64,000 nucleotides of DNA. Source: Prevotella sp. GTDB lineage: Bacteria; Bacteroidota; Bacteroidia; Bacteroidales; Bacteroidaceae. The stretch lies in contig JAFQQY010000035.1 in the NCBI GenBank assembly GCA_017410365.1, positions 62,001 through 126,000 on the forward strand. Direction: 5' to 3'. Within the stretch, counting starts at the first letter, position 1, and every line of letters begins with the position of its first letter. Under the pieces are notes generated by a model. That model made no database searches. It saw only the letters and a program-made list of their open reading frames with translations, and was not told where the DNA came from. The translations under genes were made by a program, and so were the position numbers. This document shows positions 49,879 to 61,700 of the stretch, one piece after another.

Positions 49879-52800
49879 TTACAGTTTAATCTTCACACCA
49901 GCCACGATTGATGTACTGTTTGGCATACGTCCGAGGTCGATACCCTGACCGATAACGGCAGATGTCATGGTGAACTCTGGGTCGCTGCCAAGATACTTGC
50001 TGAATGTAAACACGTTGTTTGCCTGTACCCAGAACTGGAGTCCTTGCAGATACTCAGACTGCATTGGCAGGTCGTAAGACAATGTTACGGTCTTCAAGCG
50101 CAGATAACTGCCATCCTCAATCCAGCGGTCGCTAAAGCGTGCGTTGTTCATTGGGTCCAGGAACATTGCGCGAGGCATGTCGGTCTGCTGTCCCTCGACC
50201 TTCCAGCGGTTAAGCATGGCCGTTGTCTGGTTCATAAAGCGACTACCGCCTTCCAACTGTGAACGCATGTAGTTGTAAACATCATTGCCTAATGAATAGT
50301 TGAAACGAACGTCAAGCTTCAGACGCTTCCACTGCAGTGTGGTGAAGATATTACCATAAATATCCGGGTTAGGATCACCTATGATGGTACGGTCGTCAGC
50401 ATTTATCTCATGGTCGCCATTAAGATCGGCAAAGTGCATGTCACCAGCCTTGAAGTAATTCTTTGTCACACCGTTCTCAGCAAGTGTATAGAGACCGGCA
50501 GCCTCTGCTTCTTCGGTCGTTGAGAACACGCCGAGTGCCTTATATCCGTAGAAGAGGTTTGCAGCCTGACCAATCTGTGTGCGTACAGTAGCACCGTAGA
50601 TTTCATTGTCAACAAACTGCTGACCGTCTGACAATTCGGTAATCTTATTCTTATAGTGACCTACACTGGCGCCGAGTTGCCACTGCCAGTCTTTCATAGC
50701 CAGCACCTTTGCATTGAAAGCGAAGTCGAATCCTTGGTTCTCAAGCTTGCCACCGTTAGACCAGTTGTTCTCAAGTCCAGATACGAAACCGAGCGACTGA
50801 CTTGTAAGCAGGTTGTCTGTATTGCTCTTGAAGTAGTTAACGCTAAGGTTCAGACGGTTATCAATGAGGTTTGTTTCCAGACCTACGTTGAAGCGGCGTG
50901 TTGTTTCCCACTGAATCTCGGTGTTTCCGATACCGTCGAGAGTAATACCTGAGATAGCATTGAGGAACTTGCTTGCACGGAAGTAGCTTCTGGCAGCATA
51001 GTAGTCGATATCGTCATTACCGCTGATGTCATAGCCGGCAGTCAGCTTCAGATAGTTGATACCACGTACCTTGGCAAACCATGGTTCGTTAGAGATAACC
51101 CATGAAGCCTGAACAGATGGGAATACTGCCCATGCAGCATCAAGGAGCTTCAGTCCGTCAGCCTCTGTTCCGAAGCGTGAAGAACCTTCGGCTGTCAGAT
51201 TTCCCTGAAGGAAGTAGCGTCCCTTATAGTTGTACTCTGCCTGAGCATACCATGCTATTGAATTCCAACTGTCGCTTGTTCCGAATGTCTGGGCATTCAT
51301 CAGACCGGCATGCATGAACGGAGTCTTATCGTTACCTGTGTTATAACCAAGTTGTGAGTTGAGAGTGTATGTCTCCCAGTTGATGCGAGCACCTCCGAAG
51401 ACGTGCAGGTCGTGTGCACCATAGCGGTTGTTCCAGTCGATACGCGTATCGCTGGTCACAGAGTTCTGCTTAGAGAACAACGCGCGTACCTCGTTCTCAC
51501 GATAAGCACTGACGCTCTTTACATAGTAGTCAGGCACACCATTAACTGGGATATAGTACTTTTCGTTGGTATTCACCAGATTATAACTGAAGTGCTCGCT
51601 TACATAGAGGTTCGGATTGATTTGGAACTTAGGCTTAACAGAGATGTTGAGCATTGAGTTCTCAAAACGGTTCTTTGTCGCAGCATCTGCATACTCGTTG
51701 AGAGCAGCAGGGTTAGCAAGCTTGTAGTTATAATTAGCGTGATGAGCAAGAGCCTCATCGAGATAAGTCTCGTCAGTAATTTCAAAGTGATTGTCTGACA
51801 ACAAACCGCGTCCGTAAGTATAAGGACTCAGGAACGGACTCTTTGCGTATGCAAGGAAAGCCGGTGATGTAGGCGTTCCCTCGTTATATCCTTCTGGAGC
51901 ACCGTCGTCACGCACGTTGCGTGTCTGGTTGCTGAACGAAGCGTCAAACTGAACAAACAGATTCTTAGTGATGTTGATGTCTGTATTGAAACGGATGTTC
52001 AGACGGTTAAGGTCGTTGTACTCAAGATTGCTCTCTGCTGCAGTGTAGCCAACAGAAAGGTTGTACATAGCCACGTTGTCACCACCTTCGATGTTGATAC
52101 CGTAGTTCTGGCTGATGGCTGTGCGATATACATAGTCTTTCCAGTCGGTATTGTTGTGGTACTGCTTGTAGTAATAGTAGTTAGGGTCCTCGTTGAGGAA
52201 CTTGAACTGGCTAATCTTTGTGCCTGTACCCTTCAGCAGTTCTGAAGCATAGTTGCGATACTGCTCGGCGTCCATCACATCGATGTACTTAGGCAGCATG
52301 GTAACACCTGCTGAAGCAGAAGCTGTGATACGTGTTGCCATAGACTTGGCACGGCGTGTCTGAATCTGGATAACACCGTTGGCACCTTTGGCACCATAAA
52401 GGGCTGTACCGTTGCGAAGCACTGTCACCTTCTCAATATCGTTGAGGTTGATGTTTGAGAGGATATCGTTGTGCAGACCGTCATGCAACAGTGTACGGCT
52501 ATACTGCTGGTCGATAATCACTCCGTCGATAACGATGAGCGGCTGGGCGTTCACGTTAAGAGAGTTAAGACCCTGCATGAACATTACAGCACCCACACCT
52601 GGAGTACCGTTGTAGTTAACTGTGCGTGCGTATGCACCGAGCTGCTTCTGGATTTCCTCCTTCACGTTGACAGCGTTTGAATACAGGAAGTCGGTAGCCG
52701 ACTTGTCTGTGCTGCCATTCATGCCTTCTGTGTAGTCGGCGGTGAACTTTGCAGGATAAAGGCGTGCTATAGTCTGCTCAGTATCTTTTGACAAACCTAT

Positions 52801-53127
52801 CACCACTGCATTGTAGTCAGGTGTTGATATGCGCAATGCGGAAGCGAAAACCGGTGTCTTCAATTCGTAATTTCCATTGTCATCTGTAAGCACACTGTAA
52901 CCATCGATACCGTCTGCTGCCACGATAACACCGGCAATAGGATTGCCAGTTGTAGCGTCGAGCACGGTACCCTTTACCACGCGTGTCTCATACTGCTTTT
53001 TCTTTGGCGCAATCTTGCGTACACCAGTCTCTGTCTGGTCGCCAAGAACCTCGTCCTGCGCCATCAGGCTCAGCGGGCAAGCCATCAGCAGTGTTATTCC
53101 GTATAAAATATATCGTTTCATATTCAT
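49879..53127 (-). CDS. SusC/RagA family TonB-dependent transporter (pair 1)
   Basis: 1,082 residues. Signal peptide, then a carboxypeptidase-like Ig domain (VVKGTVLDATTGNPIAGVIV, DDNGNYELKTP), the plug (MFMQGLNSLNVNAQPLIVID; the TonB-dependent LRNGTALYGAKGANGVIQIQ) and a 22-strand barrel ending AGVKIKL. Imports oligosaccharides across the outer membrane using energy from TonB/ExbBD. MNMKRY has two usable ATGs six bases apart. It begins 26 bp after the fasciclin gene, so transcription of the whole run is continuous. Confidence 0.95.
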   Translation of the reverse strand: MNMKRYILYGITLLMACPLSLMAQDEVLGDQTETGVRKIAPKKKQYETRVVKGTVLDATTGNPIAGVIVAADGIDGYSVLTDDNGNYELKTPVFASALRISTPDYNAVVIGLSKDTEQTIARLYPAKFTADYTEGMNGSTDKSATDFLYSNAVNVKEEIQKQLGAYARTVNYNGTPGVGAVMFMQGLNSLNVNAQPLIVIDGVIIDQQYSRTLLHDGLHNDILSNINLNDIEKVTVLRNGTALYGAKGANGVIQIQTRRAKSMATRITASASAGVTMLPKYIDVMDAEQYRNYASELLKGTGTKISQFKFLNEDPNYYYYKQYHNNTDWKDYVYRTAISQNYGINIEGGDNVAMYNLSVGYTAAESNLEYNDLNRLNIRFNTDINITKNLFVQFDASFSNQTRNVRDDGAPEGYNEGTPTSPAFLAYAKSPFLSPYTYGRGLLSDNHFEITDETYLDEALAHHANYNYKLANPAALNEYADAATKNRFENSMLNISVKPKFQINPNLYVSEHFSYNLVNTNEKYYIPVNGVPDYYVKSVSAYRENEVRALFSKQNSVTSDTRIDWNNRYGAHDLHVFGGARINWETYTLNSQLGYNTGNDKTPFMHAGLMNAQTFGTSDSWNSIAWYAQAEYNYKGRYFLQGNLTAEGSSRFGTEADGLKLLDAAWAVFPSVQASWVISNEPWFAKVRGINYLKLTAGYDISGNDDIDYYAARSYFRASKFLNAISGITLDGIGNTEIQWETTRRFNVGLETNLIDNRLNLSVNYFKSNTDNLLTSQSLGFVSGLENNWSNGGKLENQGFDFAFNAKVLAMKDWQWQLGASVGHYKNKITELSDGQQFVDNEIYGATVRTQIGQAANLFYGYKALGVFSTTEEAEAAGLYTLAENGVTKNYFKAGDMHFADLNGDHEINADDRTIIGDPNPDIYGNIFTTLQWKRLKLDVRFNYSLGNDVYNYMRSQLEGGSRFMNQTTAMLNRWKVEGQQTDMPRAMFLDPMNNARFSDRWIEDGSYLRLKTVTLSYDLPMQSEYLQGLQFWVQANNVFTFSKYLGSDPEFTMTSAVIGQGIDLGRMPNSTSIVAGVKIKL

Positions 53128-53153
53128 TTCTGATATTGATTATTCATTATACT

Positions 53154-54875
53154 TTAGTTCTCACCATGCGGTTTAAGAATCAAACAATCCACACGGATAG
53201 TCTTCGTGTGAGTCTTTCTTGTGTTCGCTTCGGTATTTGATGCACGGTTGCTAATCTTAATGGCTGCCTTTGGTTTCTTGTCGTCAGTCAATCCGTAAGA
53301 ACATGCTGGTAAAGTAAGACCTTCCTTGATAAGGATAGTGTCCATAACGTTTGCCTTTGTCTCATGTGAACTGAGGAGAACCTCGGACTTAGCTTCGCTT
53401 CCGTCTGCCTTTGTGTATTCAAGTTCTACCCTTATCTTGTTTGGCTTGCGCTGTGCCTCTGATGCCAGTGTGTCGCCGGCAATGGCAGGAGCAATTACAA
53501 CGTATGCGTCGTAAGCCAGATTAGAGAATGTGTATGGCAGATAGAACTTTGCGTATGGGTGAGTACTTGGAGTAACAGGAGCAATCTCTACGTATGAGTT
53601 GCTTGAAACCTTATTGTAGAATGGATTGCTGCTCTGAACACGTACTGTGTTAAGCGGTTCGATAGTCGCCTTGTTTGTTGTATCTTCTTTTTGATTGTAA
53701 ACATATTCTGCCTCAATCTTTATTCGCTGATAGAATGTCTGGCGCTTGTCAATGTTCCATGTAGCAGCCTTCATCACCTGGCCGTTACTTGTTGTTGTGT
53801 TTTCTGTTCCATAGAACACACCACCTGGCATGAATGGCTTGAAGTACTGATAGTATGCTACATCAGTAAAGCCATAAGTATTTTCACGATATTGATAAGG
53901 AATGGCATTTACAGACATTGCAGAGTCCTGAATAGCAGCATCTGGGTTGTTGGTGCGGCTGAACACAGCGCCATACAACATGAACAGACGCGGATAAAGA
54001 TAGCTCAGTGAGTCACGCTCACGCTTTGCTGCCTCACCCTCGCCCTTCTCAGGTGCATAGACAAAATAATTTGAATATTCCTCAACGAGGTTCTTCCATA
54101 CTTCATTGGTTGGAGCAACCATCCAATAGGTACTGTCCTCTGAATTGATTCTGCCAATCTGGCGGAACAAATCATTCTGAAGCATGAACACTGAGTCAAG
54201 ATATACAGTCTGTCCGTTAACAATTCCGCCCGGCACACTCTGTTCTGCATCAAACTCATAGATGCTATAGCCATGCAAGAAAGATGCTACGCTATCCAAA
54301 TCCGGATCTGTGCGCAGATACTCAAACACGTTAGGGAAGTACTTCACCTTGTCGTTCAATGTGAACAGCACTCCGTTGTTATGCAAAACGTTTGCCTTCA
54401 GAATTTTCTGACCGCCGAAGGTGCTTGATGTAAGCACCGAGTATTTGCCGTTCATCATCACAATAGAGTCATTGCTGTTTCCTGATACAGAATAGTTATA
54501 CAGGGTGATGTGGTTATGAATGAACTCCTTGATGGCAGCATTGTCGCGCTCAATCTTTCCTGTAGCCTTATCTGCCTGATAGATAGCTATCACGCTGTCG
54601 GCCTGCGCCTCAGAGAAAGAGTCGTTTGTTGGCACGAAAGCGGTAAACATCTGACTGCTGTTCAGTGCCTTGTCGTATCCACAAGCCTTTACAACCTTGG
54701 CAAAGTTGCTCAGATTGTCTTGTGTAGAGATGGTCTCCCAAAGTGTGGCATCCACCCCGTTTTCCATACCGCTTGCTGCATCGTAGTGGTCGTTCCACGT
54801 GTCGGTGCAGGCGGTCAGTGACAGGGCAGCAAGTGCCACCCCAATCACTTTATTATATATATTATTGTATTTCAT
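53154..54875 (-). CDS. Fasciclin-domain lipoprotein A
   Basis: 573 residues; lipobox LTAC near residue 23. A fasciclin (FAS1) domain covers about residues 40-185: LSNFAKVVKACGYDKALNSS, MFTAFVPTNDSFSEAQADSV and EFIHNHITLYNYSVSG match the FAS1 H1 and H2 boxes. A second, more diverged FAS1 domain follows, and the C-terminus is beta-rich. Outer-membrane surface location is inferred from the lipobox and PUL context. Such proteins may bind glycan or stabilise the SusCD complex; no function is established. Confidence 0.85.
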   Translation of the reverse strand: MKYNNIYNKVIGVALAALSLTACTDTWNDHYDAASGMENGVDATLWETISTQDNLSNFAKVVKACGYDKALNSSQMFTAFVPTNDSFSEAQADSVIAIYQADKATGKIERDNAAIKEFIHNHITLYNYSVSGNSNDSIVMMNGKYSVLTSSTFGGQKILKANVLHNNGVLFTLNDKVKYFPNVFEYLRTDPDLDSVASFLHGYSIYEFDAEQSVPGGIVNGQTVYLDSVFMLQNDLFRQIGRINSEDSTYWMVAPTNEVWKNLVEEYSNYFVYAPEKGEGEAAKRERDSLSYLYPRLFMLYGAVFSRTNNPDAAIQDSAMSVNAIPYQYRENTYGFTDVAYYQYFKPFMPGGVFYGTENTTTSNGQVMKAATWNIDKRQTFYQRIKIEAEYVYNQKEDTTNKATIEPLNTVRVQSSNPFYNKVSSNSYVEIAPVTPSTHPYAKFYLPYTFSNLAYDAYVVIAPAIAGDTLASEAQRKPNKIRVELEYTKADGSEAKSEVLLSSHETKANVMDTILIKEGLTLPACSYGLTDDKKPKAAIKISNRASNTEANTRKTHTKTIRVDCLILKPHGEN

Positions 54876-54896
54876 AAATCCTTCGATTATTTGGTT

Positions 54897-56951
54897 TTAC
54901 AAGTCGTCTTCCATTTCGCCTGCTGCAGCAACGCCGTAAACGCTCTTCGGAACGAGTTCCAGATAGTCGAGCATGAACTCGTTGTTGTTACCGAGCTTGC
55001 TTGATGATGTACAACGGATGCGCAGGTAGTGGTCCTTGTTTGCATCGATGTTCACCTGACAGAGCACACGGCGATAGGTACGTGGGTTGGTAACGAACTC
55101 GTTTTTCACGTTTCCGTCACTATGATAACCTCCGTATGCGCCACGATAGTAGCCCTTGTTTTTCAGAATCTTCTGGTCCTGTGCCTTCTCCTCGTCAGTC
55201 ATCTTGGTATAGTCCTTGTCACTGAAAGTAGAACCGATAACCGACTCGTGGTCAAGACGCTTACGCATATCGATAGGAATACCCTGTGGTTTGCCGTCGA
55301 AATAGATCTGAGCCACACCACGGGTGTCAAGAGCACAGAAACCGAGACGAATCTGATACTCACCGGTATATGGTACTGGCGGTATGCGGAAGGTGAAGTC
55401 ATAGTCGCCGAAGAGGTTGAACTCGTCACCTTCGTATGACCAGAAGTTCCAGTGTGGACGGCGATATACGAACTGGCAGTTACCTGTCAGTGTAACGTTT
55501 GCCAGATAACCTTCCGGGAAGTAGTAGTTACGTCCGTACTTGTAGCTTTCGTCAGCCACACTTGAGTTGTCATCTTTAGTCGGGTCGCCGTTCAGACGGA
55601 TATCGTTGGTCATCAACTCTGGGAAGATGGTTGAGAAGTCCATACGGATACGCATGTTCTGAACCTTGTCGCGCACGTCTGTACTGAAAGCCACGATGTC
55701 GTTAACGTAGAAGTAACGGCCATTTGGAGAGTCCTGAATATACTCCTCTTCAATGGTCTGTGCTATTTCAGCACCCTCAATCTGGTAATCGTCATCATAA
55801 CGGCGGTTGATATAACGCTCGTTCTTTGTGCCGTTGCCCAAATAGTTGGCCATTGTGAGCTGCTCGAACTTCATCATGGTGTGAGGCAGCAATGTCTCAT
55901 ACCAGTCGATAGGGTTCATCTTCTCCGTATGAATACCGATGGCTCCCTGAACAACACCCTGACTCATTACGAGCGGTGTCAGGTAGTCCCAACCCTTAAC
56001 GTCGCGTGTCAGAATGGTATAGGCAATGAAACGGTTGAGCGGATTGCGACGGTCGGTCAACTGGTCAAAGCCATGATATGGCTGGTTGACATCATCCGGA
56101 TAAACAGCGTCGTAAATCTCGCAAGCCTTGTTGTAGAGTCCCTCCAGAGTAGTAATGCCATACTTCTCTTTCAGCACATCGTCAGGGGTGACAAAGGCTG
56201 TAAAACCATATTTCTTCGTATCAGGCACTGTTGCCACTTCCTTCCAGAAGTCAGATGTGTACCAATACTTAGGATATGATGAACGAATCTCCTCGTATGC
56301 CTCATCCTTCATAGGCATGATAGAGTCGCGCAGACCTGTAGCCGTCAGTGCTTCGTAATACAAGCCTACTCTTGGATTTTCTTTCAAGATGTCAGCCACT
56401 GTACTGTTAGAACTTTCCAACACCATGTCGATAGGCTGCACGATACCGTTCTCTACCGAGTCGTCCTGCAAAGCAAAGTAAATCTTTGCCGAGCGGTTGA
56501 GCACAACAACGGCATTGCTGTCTGCATCGAATCCATGGGTAATCTGGATGTAACGGCGGTTCATATTGGCTGTATGGAGCGTACCGTCGCTCATCTCTAT
56601 GGTTGAGTACATATTGCCAACCAGGTGGGTACGTGCGATTGTGTCGCACTCTTCATCTGTCAACTGGTCAATAGATGTCATACCGCGCTTCTGCAGGAAT
56701 GTTGCAAAGGCGCTGTCTGATGGCAGGAAACAGGTATAGTGTCCGTAGGTTGACAGCAAGTCCATCAGATTGGCACGGGTGACAATCTGTGTGAAGTTGC
56801 TGTATTGCGGACGCGACTTGATATAGTCGCTCATCATCTCACCGGTAAAGGTGTAGTAGTTCTCGCCGTCCGGTTCGTCAGAACATCCTGAGACACAGAA
56901 GGCGCCGACTGCACAGAGCATGCTGATGAATAAATATCTGAATGTTTTCAT
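54897..56951 (-). CDS. Fasciclin-domain lipoprotein B
   Basis: 684 residues; MKTFRYLFISMLCAVGAFCV with lipobox VSGC. FAS1-like domain at residues 38-190 (RPQYSNFTQIVTRANLMDLL; STYGHYTCFLPSDSAFATFL; TIARTHLVGNMYSTIEM) and a second at about 195-420. The last 200 residues form a jelly-roll-like beta domain (NVTLTGNCQFVYRRPHWNFW; YTGEYQIRLGFCALDTRGVA; HYLRIRCTSSSKLG), of the type that binds carbohydrate. This domain is missing from lipoprotein A. It begins 27 bp after the SusD gene of pair 2 and ends 21 bp before lipoprotein A. Confidence 0.85.
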   Translation of the reverse strand: MKTFRYLFISMLCAVGAFCVSGCSDEPDGENYYTFTGEMMSDYIKSRPQYSNFTQIVTRANLMDLLSTYGHYTCFLPSDSAFATFLQKRGMTSIDQLTDEECDTIARTHLVGNMYSTIEMSDGTLHTANMNRRYIQITHGFDADSNAVVVLNRSAKIYFALQDDSVENGIVQPIDMVLESSNSTVADILKENPRVGLYYEALTATGLRDSIMPMKDEAYEEIRSSYPKYWYTSDFWKEVATVPDTKKYGFTAFVTPDDVLKEKYGITTLEGLYNKACEIYDAVYPDDVNQPYHGFDQLTDRRNPLNRFIAYTILTRDVKGWDYLTPLVMSQGVVQGAIGIHTEKMNPIDWYETLLPHTMMKFEQLTMANYLGNGTKNERYINRRYDDDYQIEGAEIAQTIEEEYIQDSPNGRYFYVNDIVAFSTDVRDKVQNMRIRMDFSTIFPELMTNDIRLNGDPTKDDNSSVADESYKYGRNYYFPEGYLANVTLTGNCQFVYRRPHWNFWSYEGDEFNLFGDYDFTFRIPPVPYTGEYQIRLGFCALDTRGVAQIYFDGKPQGIPIDMRKRLDHESVIGSTFSDKDYTKMTDEEKAQDQKILKNKGYYRGAYGGYHSDGNVKNEFVTNPRTYRRVLCQVNIDANKDHYLRIRCTSSSKLGNNNEFMLDYLELVPKSVYGVAAAGEMEDDL

Positions 56952-56978
56952 ATTATACTATTCTTATATCGTTTTTAC

Positions 56979-58721
56979 TTACTTTGCCGTATTGGTATAA
57001 CTGTCATCCTCACCGCTACCGAACGCAGGGTTCTGAATAAGGTTCTTGTTAACCTTCAGTTCGTCGATATTGTAAGGCCAGAAGATAGCATCCATCTTGG
57101 CAAGCTTGTTCTGCACTACAGAAGAGTTGCTGCTGTGCTTCTTGATTGTCTCTCTTGTAAGATAGTCGGTGTTGCCCTCACGCATAGAACGGCGCACAAG
57201 GTCAAACCAGCGCTTGCCTTCGAACATCAGTTCGCGCTGACGCTCTTGATAAACGAGGTCGGTCATCTGAGTCTTAGAACTGTAGTTGCTATAGACAAGT
57301 GTGTCCTTGAGTGTAGGCTGACCCACAGAACGTTTGTTCACGGCATTGACAAGGGTAAATGCCTCGCGCAACTTGGCGTTGTTTGCCTCTATTGTTGCCT
57401 CGTCGTCACCGGTTAGCATTGTCTGGGTTATAGCCTCTGCCTTAAGCAGCATGATGTCTGTAAGACGGTAGAACATCCAGTTGCTCTTGTTCTTGTCCTT
57501 ACCATAAATGCTGACCATCATTGAAACCTCACTTCCAGTTGTACCGCTGATGATTACGTCAGCCATTCTTCCTGTCATCTTCTGAATGCGGAAGGTTGAA
57601 GAACCCTCTGAAGCAATATTTTCATAATAGCGTACATCAAACTGGTTGTTGAATATAGCATAAATCTTATTGCTAACATCCTGACCTACTGATGGTGATG
57701 GTGCGGCATATCCGATTGGTTTTTCAACATTGCCATAGAAAGCATTGACAGCACCGTTTGATGGCATATTGTCATCATCCATGAATGTCAATTCGAAAAT
57801 TGACTCTGAGCTGTTGCCTTGTCCGAAGATATAATAGTAAGCTTGGCCAAAACTATTGCCACCTTCACGGTAAGATGAAGAGATAAGCGGGAAACCGTCG
57901 ATGCCTGTACCTCTGTTCTGGGCAGAACTTGCACCATTGGCCTTCTTGTCGTTCTCTTCCTTTTCCTTCTTCTTGGCATCAATCACGAGGTCTGCATATC
58001 TGATACAGTTCTGATAGTCCTTCTTCCAGAGATACATCTCGCAAAGCATTGCATGAATAGCATCCTGTGTGATACGGCCTGTCTGATAGAGCGGCTGTGT
58101 TTCAGGATACTTCTTCACGGCATCAGGACGCACACGCTCAAGGTCTTGAATCAGACTGTCGAGCACTGCATCAAACTTTGTTGCAGGCAGATCCATCACC
58201 TGGTCGTCGCTAAGGAATGCCGTTGTAGAATAAGGCACGTCACGGAACGTACGGATAAGATAGAAATAGCATAGCGAACGAAGTGCTGTCATCTCGGCAA
58301 TCGTTGCACGCAACTCACTCTCCGTAAAGCTGAGGTCCTTCTCTGCCACCTGTGGAGCAAACTGGATTACAGTGTTGCAACGATTGATGACATTATAGAA
58401 CTCGTCCCATGTTGTATAAACGTTTGAGGCATCGATGTTTGCCTTGAGCACATTGTCAAGATGTATGTCGTCGCTAATGTTCTGTCCAGCCACCACATTG
58501 TCGCTGCGGAACTCGCCCCACACCATCATGCGCTTAATTATTCCTTCCGACTGGAGCTTTGAGTAACATCCTGCCACGATGCCATCAACGTCGGCCTTCT
58601 CGTTCCAGAAGTTCTCGTGGATAATCTCGTTCTGTGGTTCAATCTCAAGGAAATCACCGCATGACGAGAAACCGCAGATGGCACCGATGGCACACATTAT
58701 ATTATAATATATTCTTTTCAT
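56979..58721 (-). CDS. SusD/RagB family glycan-binding lipoprotein (pair 2)
   Basis: 580 residues; lipobox GFSSCGD near residue 21. SusD landmarks: LEIEPQNEIIHENFW at the N-terminus, the TPR-like MTALRSLCYFYLIRTFRDVP, and the C-terminal QERQRELMFEGKRWFDLVRR followed by IDELKVNKNLIQNPAF. Partner of the SusC encoded 29 bp upstream. The short charged insert KKKEKEENDKKANG near residue 255 is not typical and probably forms a surface loop. Sequence differs enough from pair 1 to suggest a different ligand. Confidence 0.95.
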   Translation of the reverse strand: MKRIYYNIMCAIGAICGFSSCGDFLEIEPQNEIIHENFWNEKADVDGIVAGCYSKLQSEGIIKRMMVWGEFRSDNVVAGQNISDDIHLDNVLKANIDASNVYTTWDEFYNVINRCNTVIQFAPQVAEKDLSFTESELRATIAEMTALRSLCYFYLIRTFRDVPYSTTAFLSDDQVMDLPATKFDAVLDSLIQDLERVRPDAVKKYPETQPLYQTGRITQDAIHAMLCEMYLWKKDYQNCIRYADLVIDAKKKEKEENDKKANGASSAQNRGTGIDGFPLISSSYREGGNSFGQAYYYIFGQGNSSESIFELTFMDDDNMPSNGAVNAFYGNVEKPIGYAAPSPSVGQDVSNKIYAIFNNQFDVRYYENIASEGSSTFRIQKMTGRMADVIISGTTGSEVSMMVSIYGKDKNKSNWMFYRLTDIMLLKAEAITQTMLTGDDEATIEANNAKLREAFTLVNAVNKRSVGQPTLKDTLVYSNYSSKTQMTDLVYQERQRELMFEGKRWFDLVRRSMREGNTDYLTRETIKKHSSNSSVVQNKLAKMDAIFWPYNIDELKVNKNLIQNPAFGSGEDDSYTNTAK

Positions 58722-58750
58722 ATTCTATATCTCCTATGTTTTATTACCAT

Positions 58751-61700
58751 TTAGAAGTTTACTGTCATACCAAATGTGTAAGAACGTGAACGCGGTGTCT
58801 GGGCATTGTCCATAGCTGGGTCATAGCCATAGTTAACAATGTCTGGGTCAACACCAGAGTACTTTGTAAGTATGAATGGGTTGTTGGCACTTGCATAGAG
58901 ACTTATACCATTGATGCCGAGCCACTTCAGATGCTTAGCCTTGATGTAGTAAGACAACTGTGCATAACCCATACGCAGATAGTCGCCTTTCTCAACAAAG
59001 CGGTCGCTAATCAATGTATTATAATTGGAGTTGTTTCCATACATTGCACGTGGGATGCTTGTCACGTCGCCTTCCTTACGCCAACGATAGTTAACAGCCT
59101 CGCTCTGGTTGTCGTTACCTGTCATCGCCTCAGCATGCAAACGGGCAAGATTCAGAATCTTGTTGCCCACACGGTATGTGAACTGAGTTGTAAGACGCCA
59201 GTCACCATAGCGGAATGTGAAACCGAAACCACCGGTGAGCTTTGGCAGTGAGCTACCCAGATAAACGATGTCGAGAGCATTGATGTTACCATCGTGATTT
59301 ATATCCTCATAGATAGCGTCACCACCGCAGAACTTATATTCTCCTGCAGCATCGTTATCGTAGTGATATACCATTCTAAGCGGATTGCCTTCTGCATCGA
59401 GAACCACATTACCTGCTGCGTTCTTCACAATTGGAGCAGTCTTGCCTGCTGCAATAAATGCCGCACGCTCATCCTCGCTCATGTTCTTGAAGGTGTCGTA
59501 ATTGTACTGATAAACACCCTTGTACTTGAAACCATAGATGGCACCCAACGGATTGTGCAACTGTACTCGGCGCAACCACTCGGCATTGTTATATCCGAAA
59601 GTAGAGTTGAGATTGTTGAGAATGAACTCATCCATCTCAAGTATCTCGTTTCGGTTGTTACCGAAGTTGGCATTCATGTCGAATGTGAACTTACCTGTCT
59701 TGATAAGTGAGTTGGTAGAGATATGGAACTCCCAACCAGTGTCTCTTACCTTACCGCTGTTACGGTATGGCACTGTCATGTAACCTGCATTTGAAGGGAT
59801 GCGGTATCCTGCCGACAGAATGTCTTTTGTCGTTGCACTATATGCCTCAAGCGCAAACTTCAGGCGCTCATTCCATAGCCACAAGTCAATACCAAGGTTA
59901 TAACTTGTCTTTGTCTCCCATTTCAAGTCTGTCAGTTTGACGTTATTTGGACTTATAGAAGGCATATCAATATATGTACTTCCTTGATTATATTTCAGGG
60001 TGTAGAGATATTCCTGGTTTGGCTGTCTACCCACGATACCCCAGCTTGGGCGGATGGCAAGCAATGACAGCCATGACTCTGTAGATTTCATCCAAGACTC
60101 GTCACTGATAATCCATTTTGCAGAAGCTGCTGGGAAATAACCCCAACGGTTGTTAGGACCGAACTTGGTTGTACCGTCGGCACGCAGTGTAAAGTCTAAC
60201 ACATATCTCTCCTTATAGGCATAGTGGGCAGAGAATGTGAAGTACATTGAGCGCCACTCTGAATACCATGAGCTGAGACCTGTTACCAAGCCACCTGCAT
60301 CAGGACTTTCAATACCGCCTGACGGCAAGTTCTTGCCGCTAACAGACTGTCCGCTTCTTGAACCGGTTGTCAACTCGAAACGTCCCATCGCCATCAGAGC
60401 ATGGTCTTTGTTTGTGAATGCAGGTACAAGGGTAAGGGTCTGCTTTGTGTTGAACTGAACACTCTTTGAGCTACCAGAGTTAGAGGTATTCACACCACCA
60501 CCGTCTGACCATCTTGAAGATACCAGTTCGGCAGGATAGAAAGAGTCGTCATACTGGTTGAAGACAGACATGTTCACCTGTCCTCTCCAGTTCAACTGCC
60601 AATGGTCGTCGTCAAGACCGAGCAGACGATAGTCAAGTATAAGTTCTGGCATCAAGTCGTAAGTGCGCTGCTGGTTCTTTGCCAAGTTAGCACTTGCTAC
60701 CGGATTAACGTATGCTTTCTGATTATCAACCTTTCCATTACTTGGATTAAACACACTTGAAGCTATGTTCTGGTCCATCTTATAGAACTCATCAGTATCT
60801 TCGCCTGTCAGCGGGTCTTGCTCATAGATTGCCATGTTAGGCATCTTCTTCATTGCTATATTAAGCAGGTTGTCGCTGTTACGGTCGTTCTTGGTATATG
60901 TAAGAGCGAAGTTGGTCTGAACCTTGATACGCTCACTGATATTATAGTCAAGAGCCACACGGGTAGAGAAACGACTCAGCTTCTGCTTTATCATAGTACC
61001 TGTCTCATGGTCAAAACCACCACCGATACGGAAAGTTGCCTTCTCACCACCACCAGAAATCTGTACATAGTGGTTCTGACGAAGACCCCATTGTGTAACG
61101 GCGTCGCGCCAGTCGGTATTGTTGTTGAACTGCTCATACTCAGAGTATGTAGGGTCGTAGTTCAACTCAGGAATGTTGCTTGCATTATCACTCTGCTGCG
61201 GATTGAAGTATGACTCCTTAAGAAGCATAGTATAGTCGTCACCGCTCAACAGCTTATAACCGTCTGGTTGGAAAGTACCTGTCAGCTTCAGAGAGTAAGA
61301 AAGCTGTGGTTTGCCTCTTGTACCACGCTTGGTTGTAATTTCAATAACACCATTAGCACCCTGACTACCATAGATAGCTGTGGCACCAGCATCTTTCAGC
61401 ACTGTAATGCTGGCAATGTCCTCTGGGTTGATATTCAGCAACTGTGAGAACTGCTCCTCGTTTGCTGTACTCAAGTCGAAGTTCGACATATCCACGTTTC
61501 TGGTATTGCCATCGACAACAATCAGAGGGTTGGCATCTGTAAGTGATGAGATTGACGATGAACCACGCAGACGCATGGTTGAACCAGAACCAAGGTCACC
61601 AGAGTTACCGATGATGTCAAGACCGGCAATACGTCCCTGCAAAGCCTCATCGACAGAGGTGATACCCAGACCTTCAAATTCCTTCATTGAAATTGTCTGT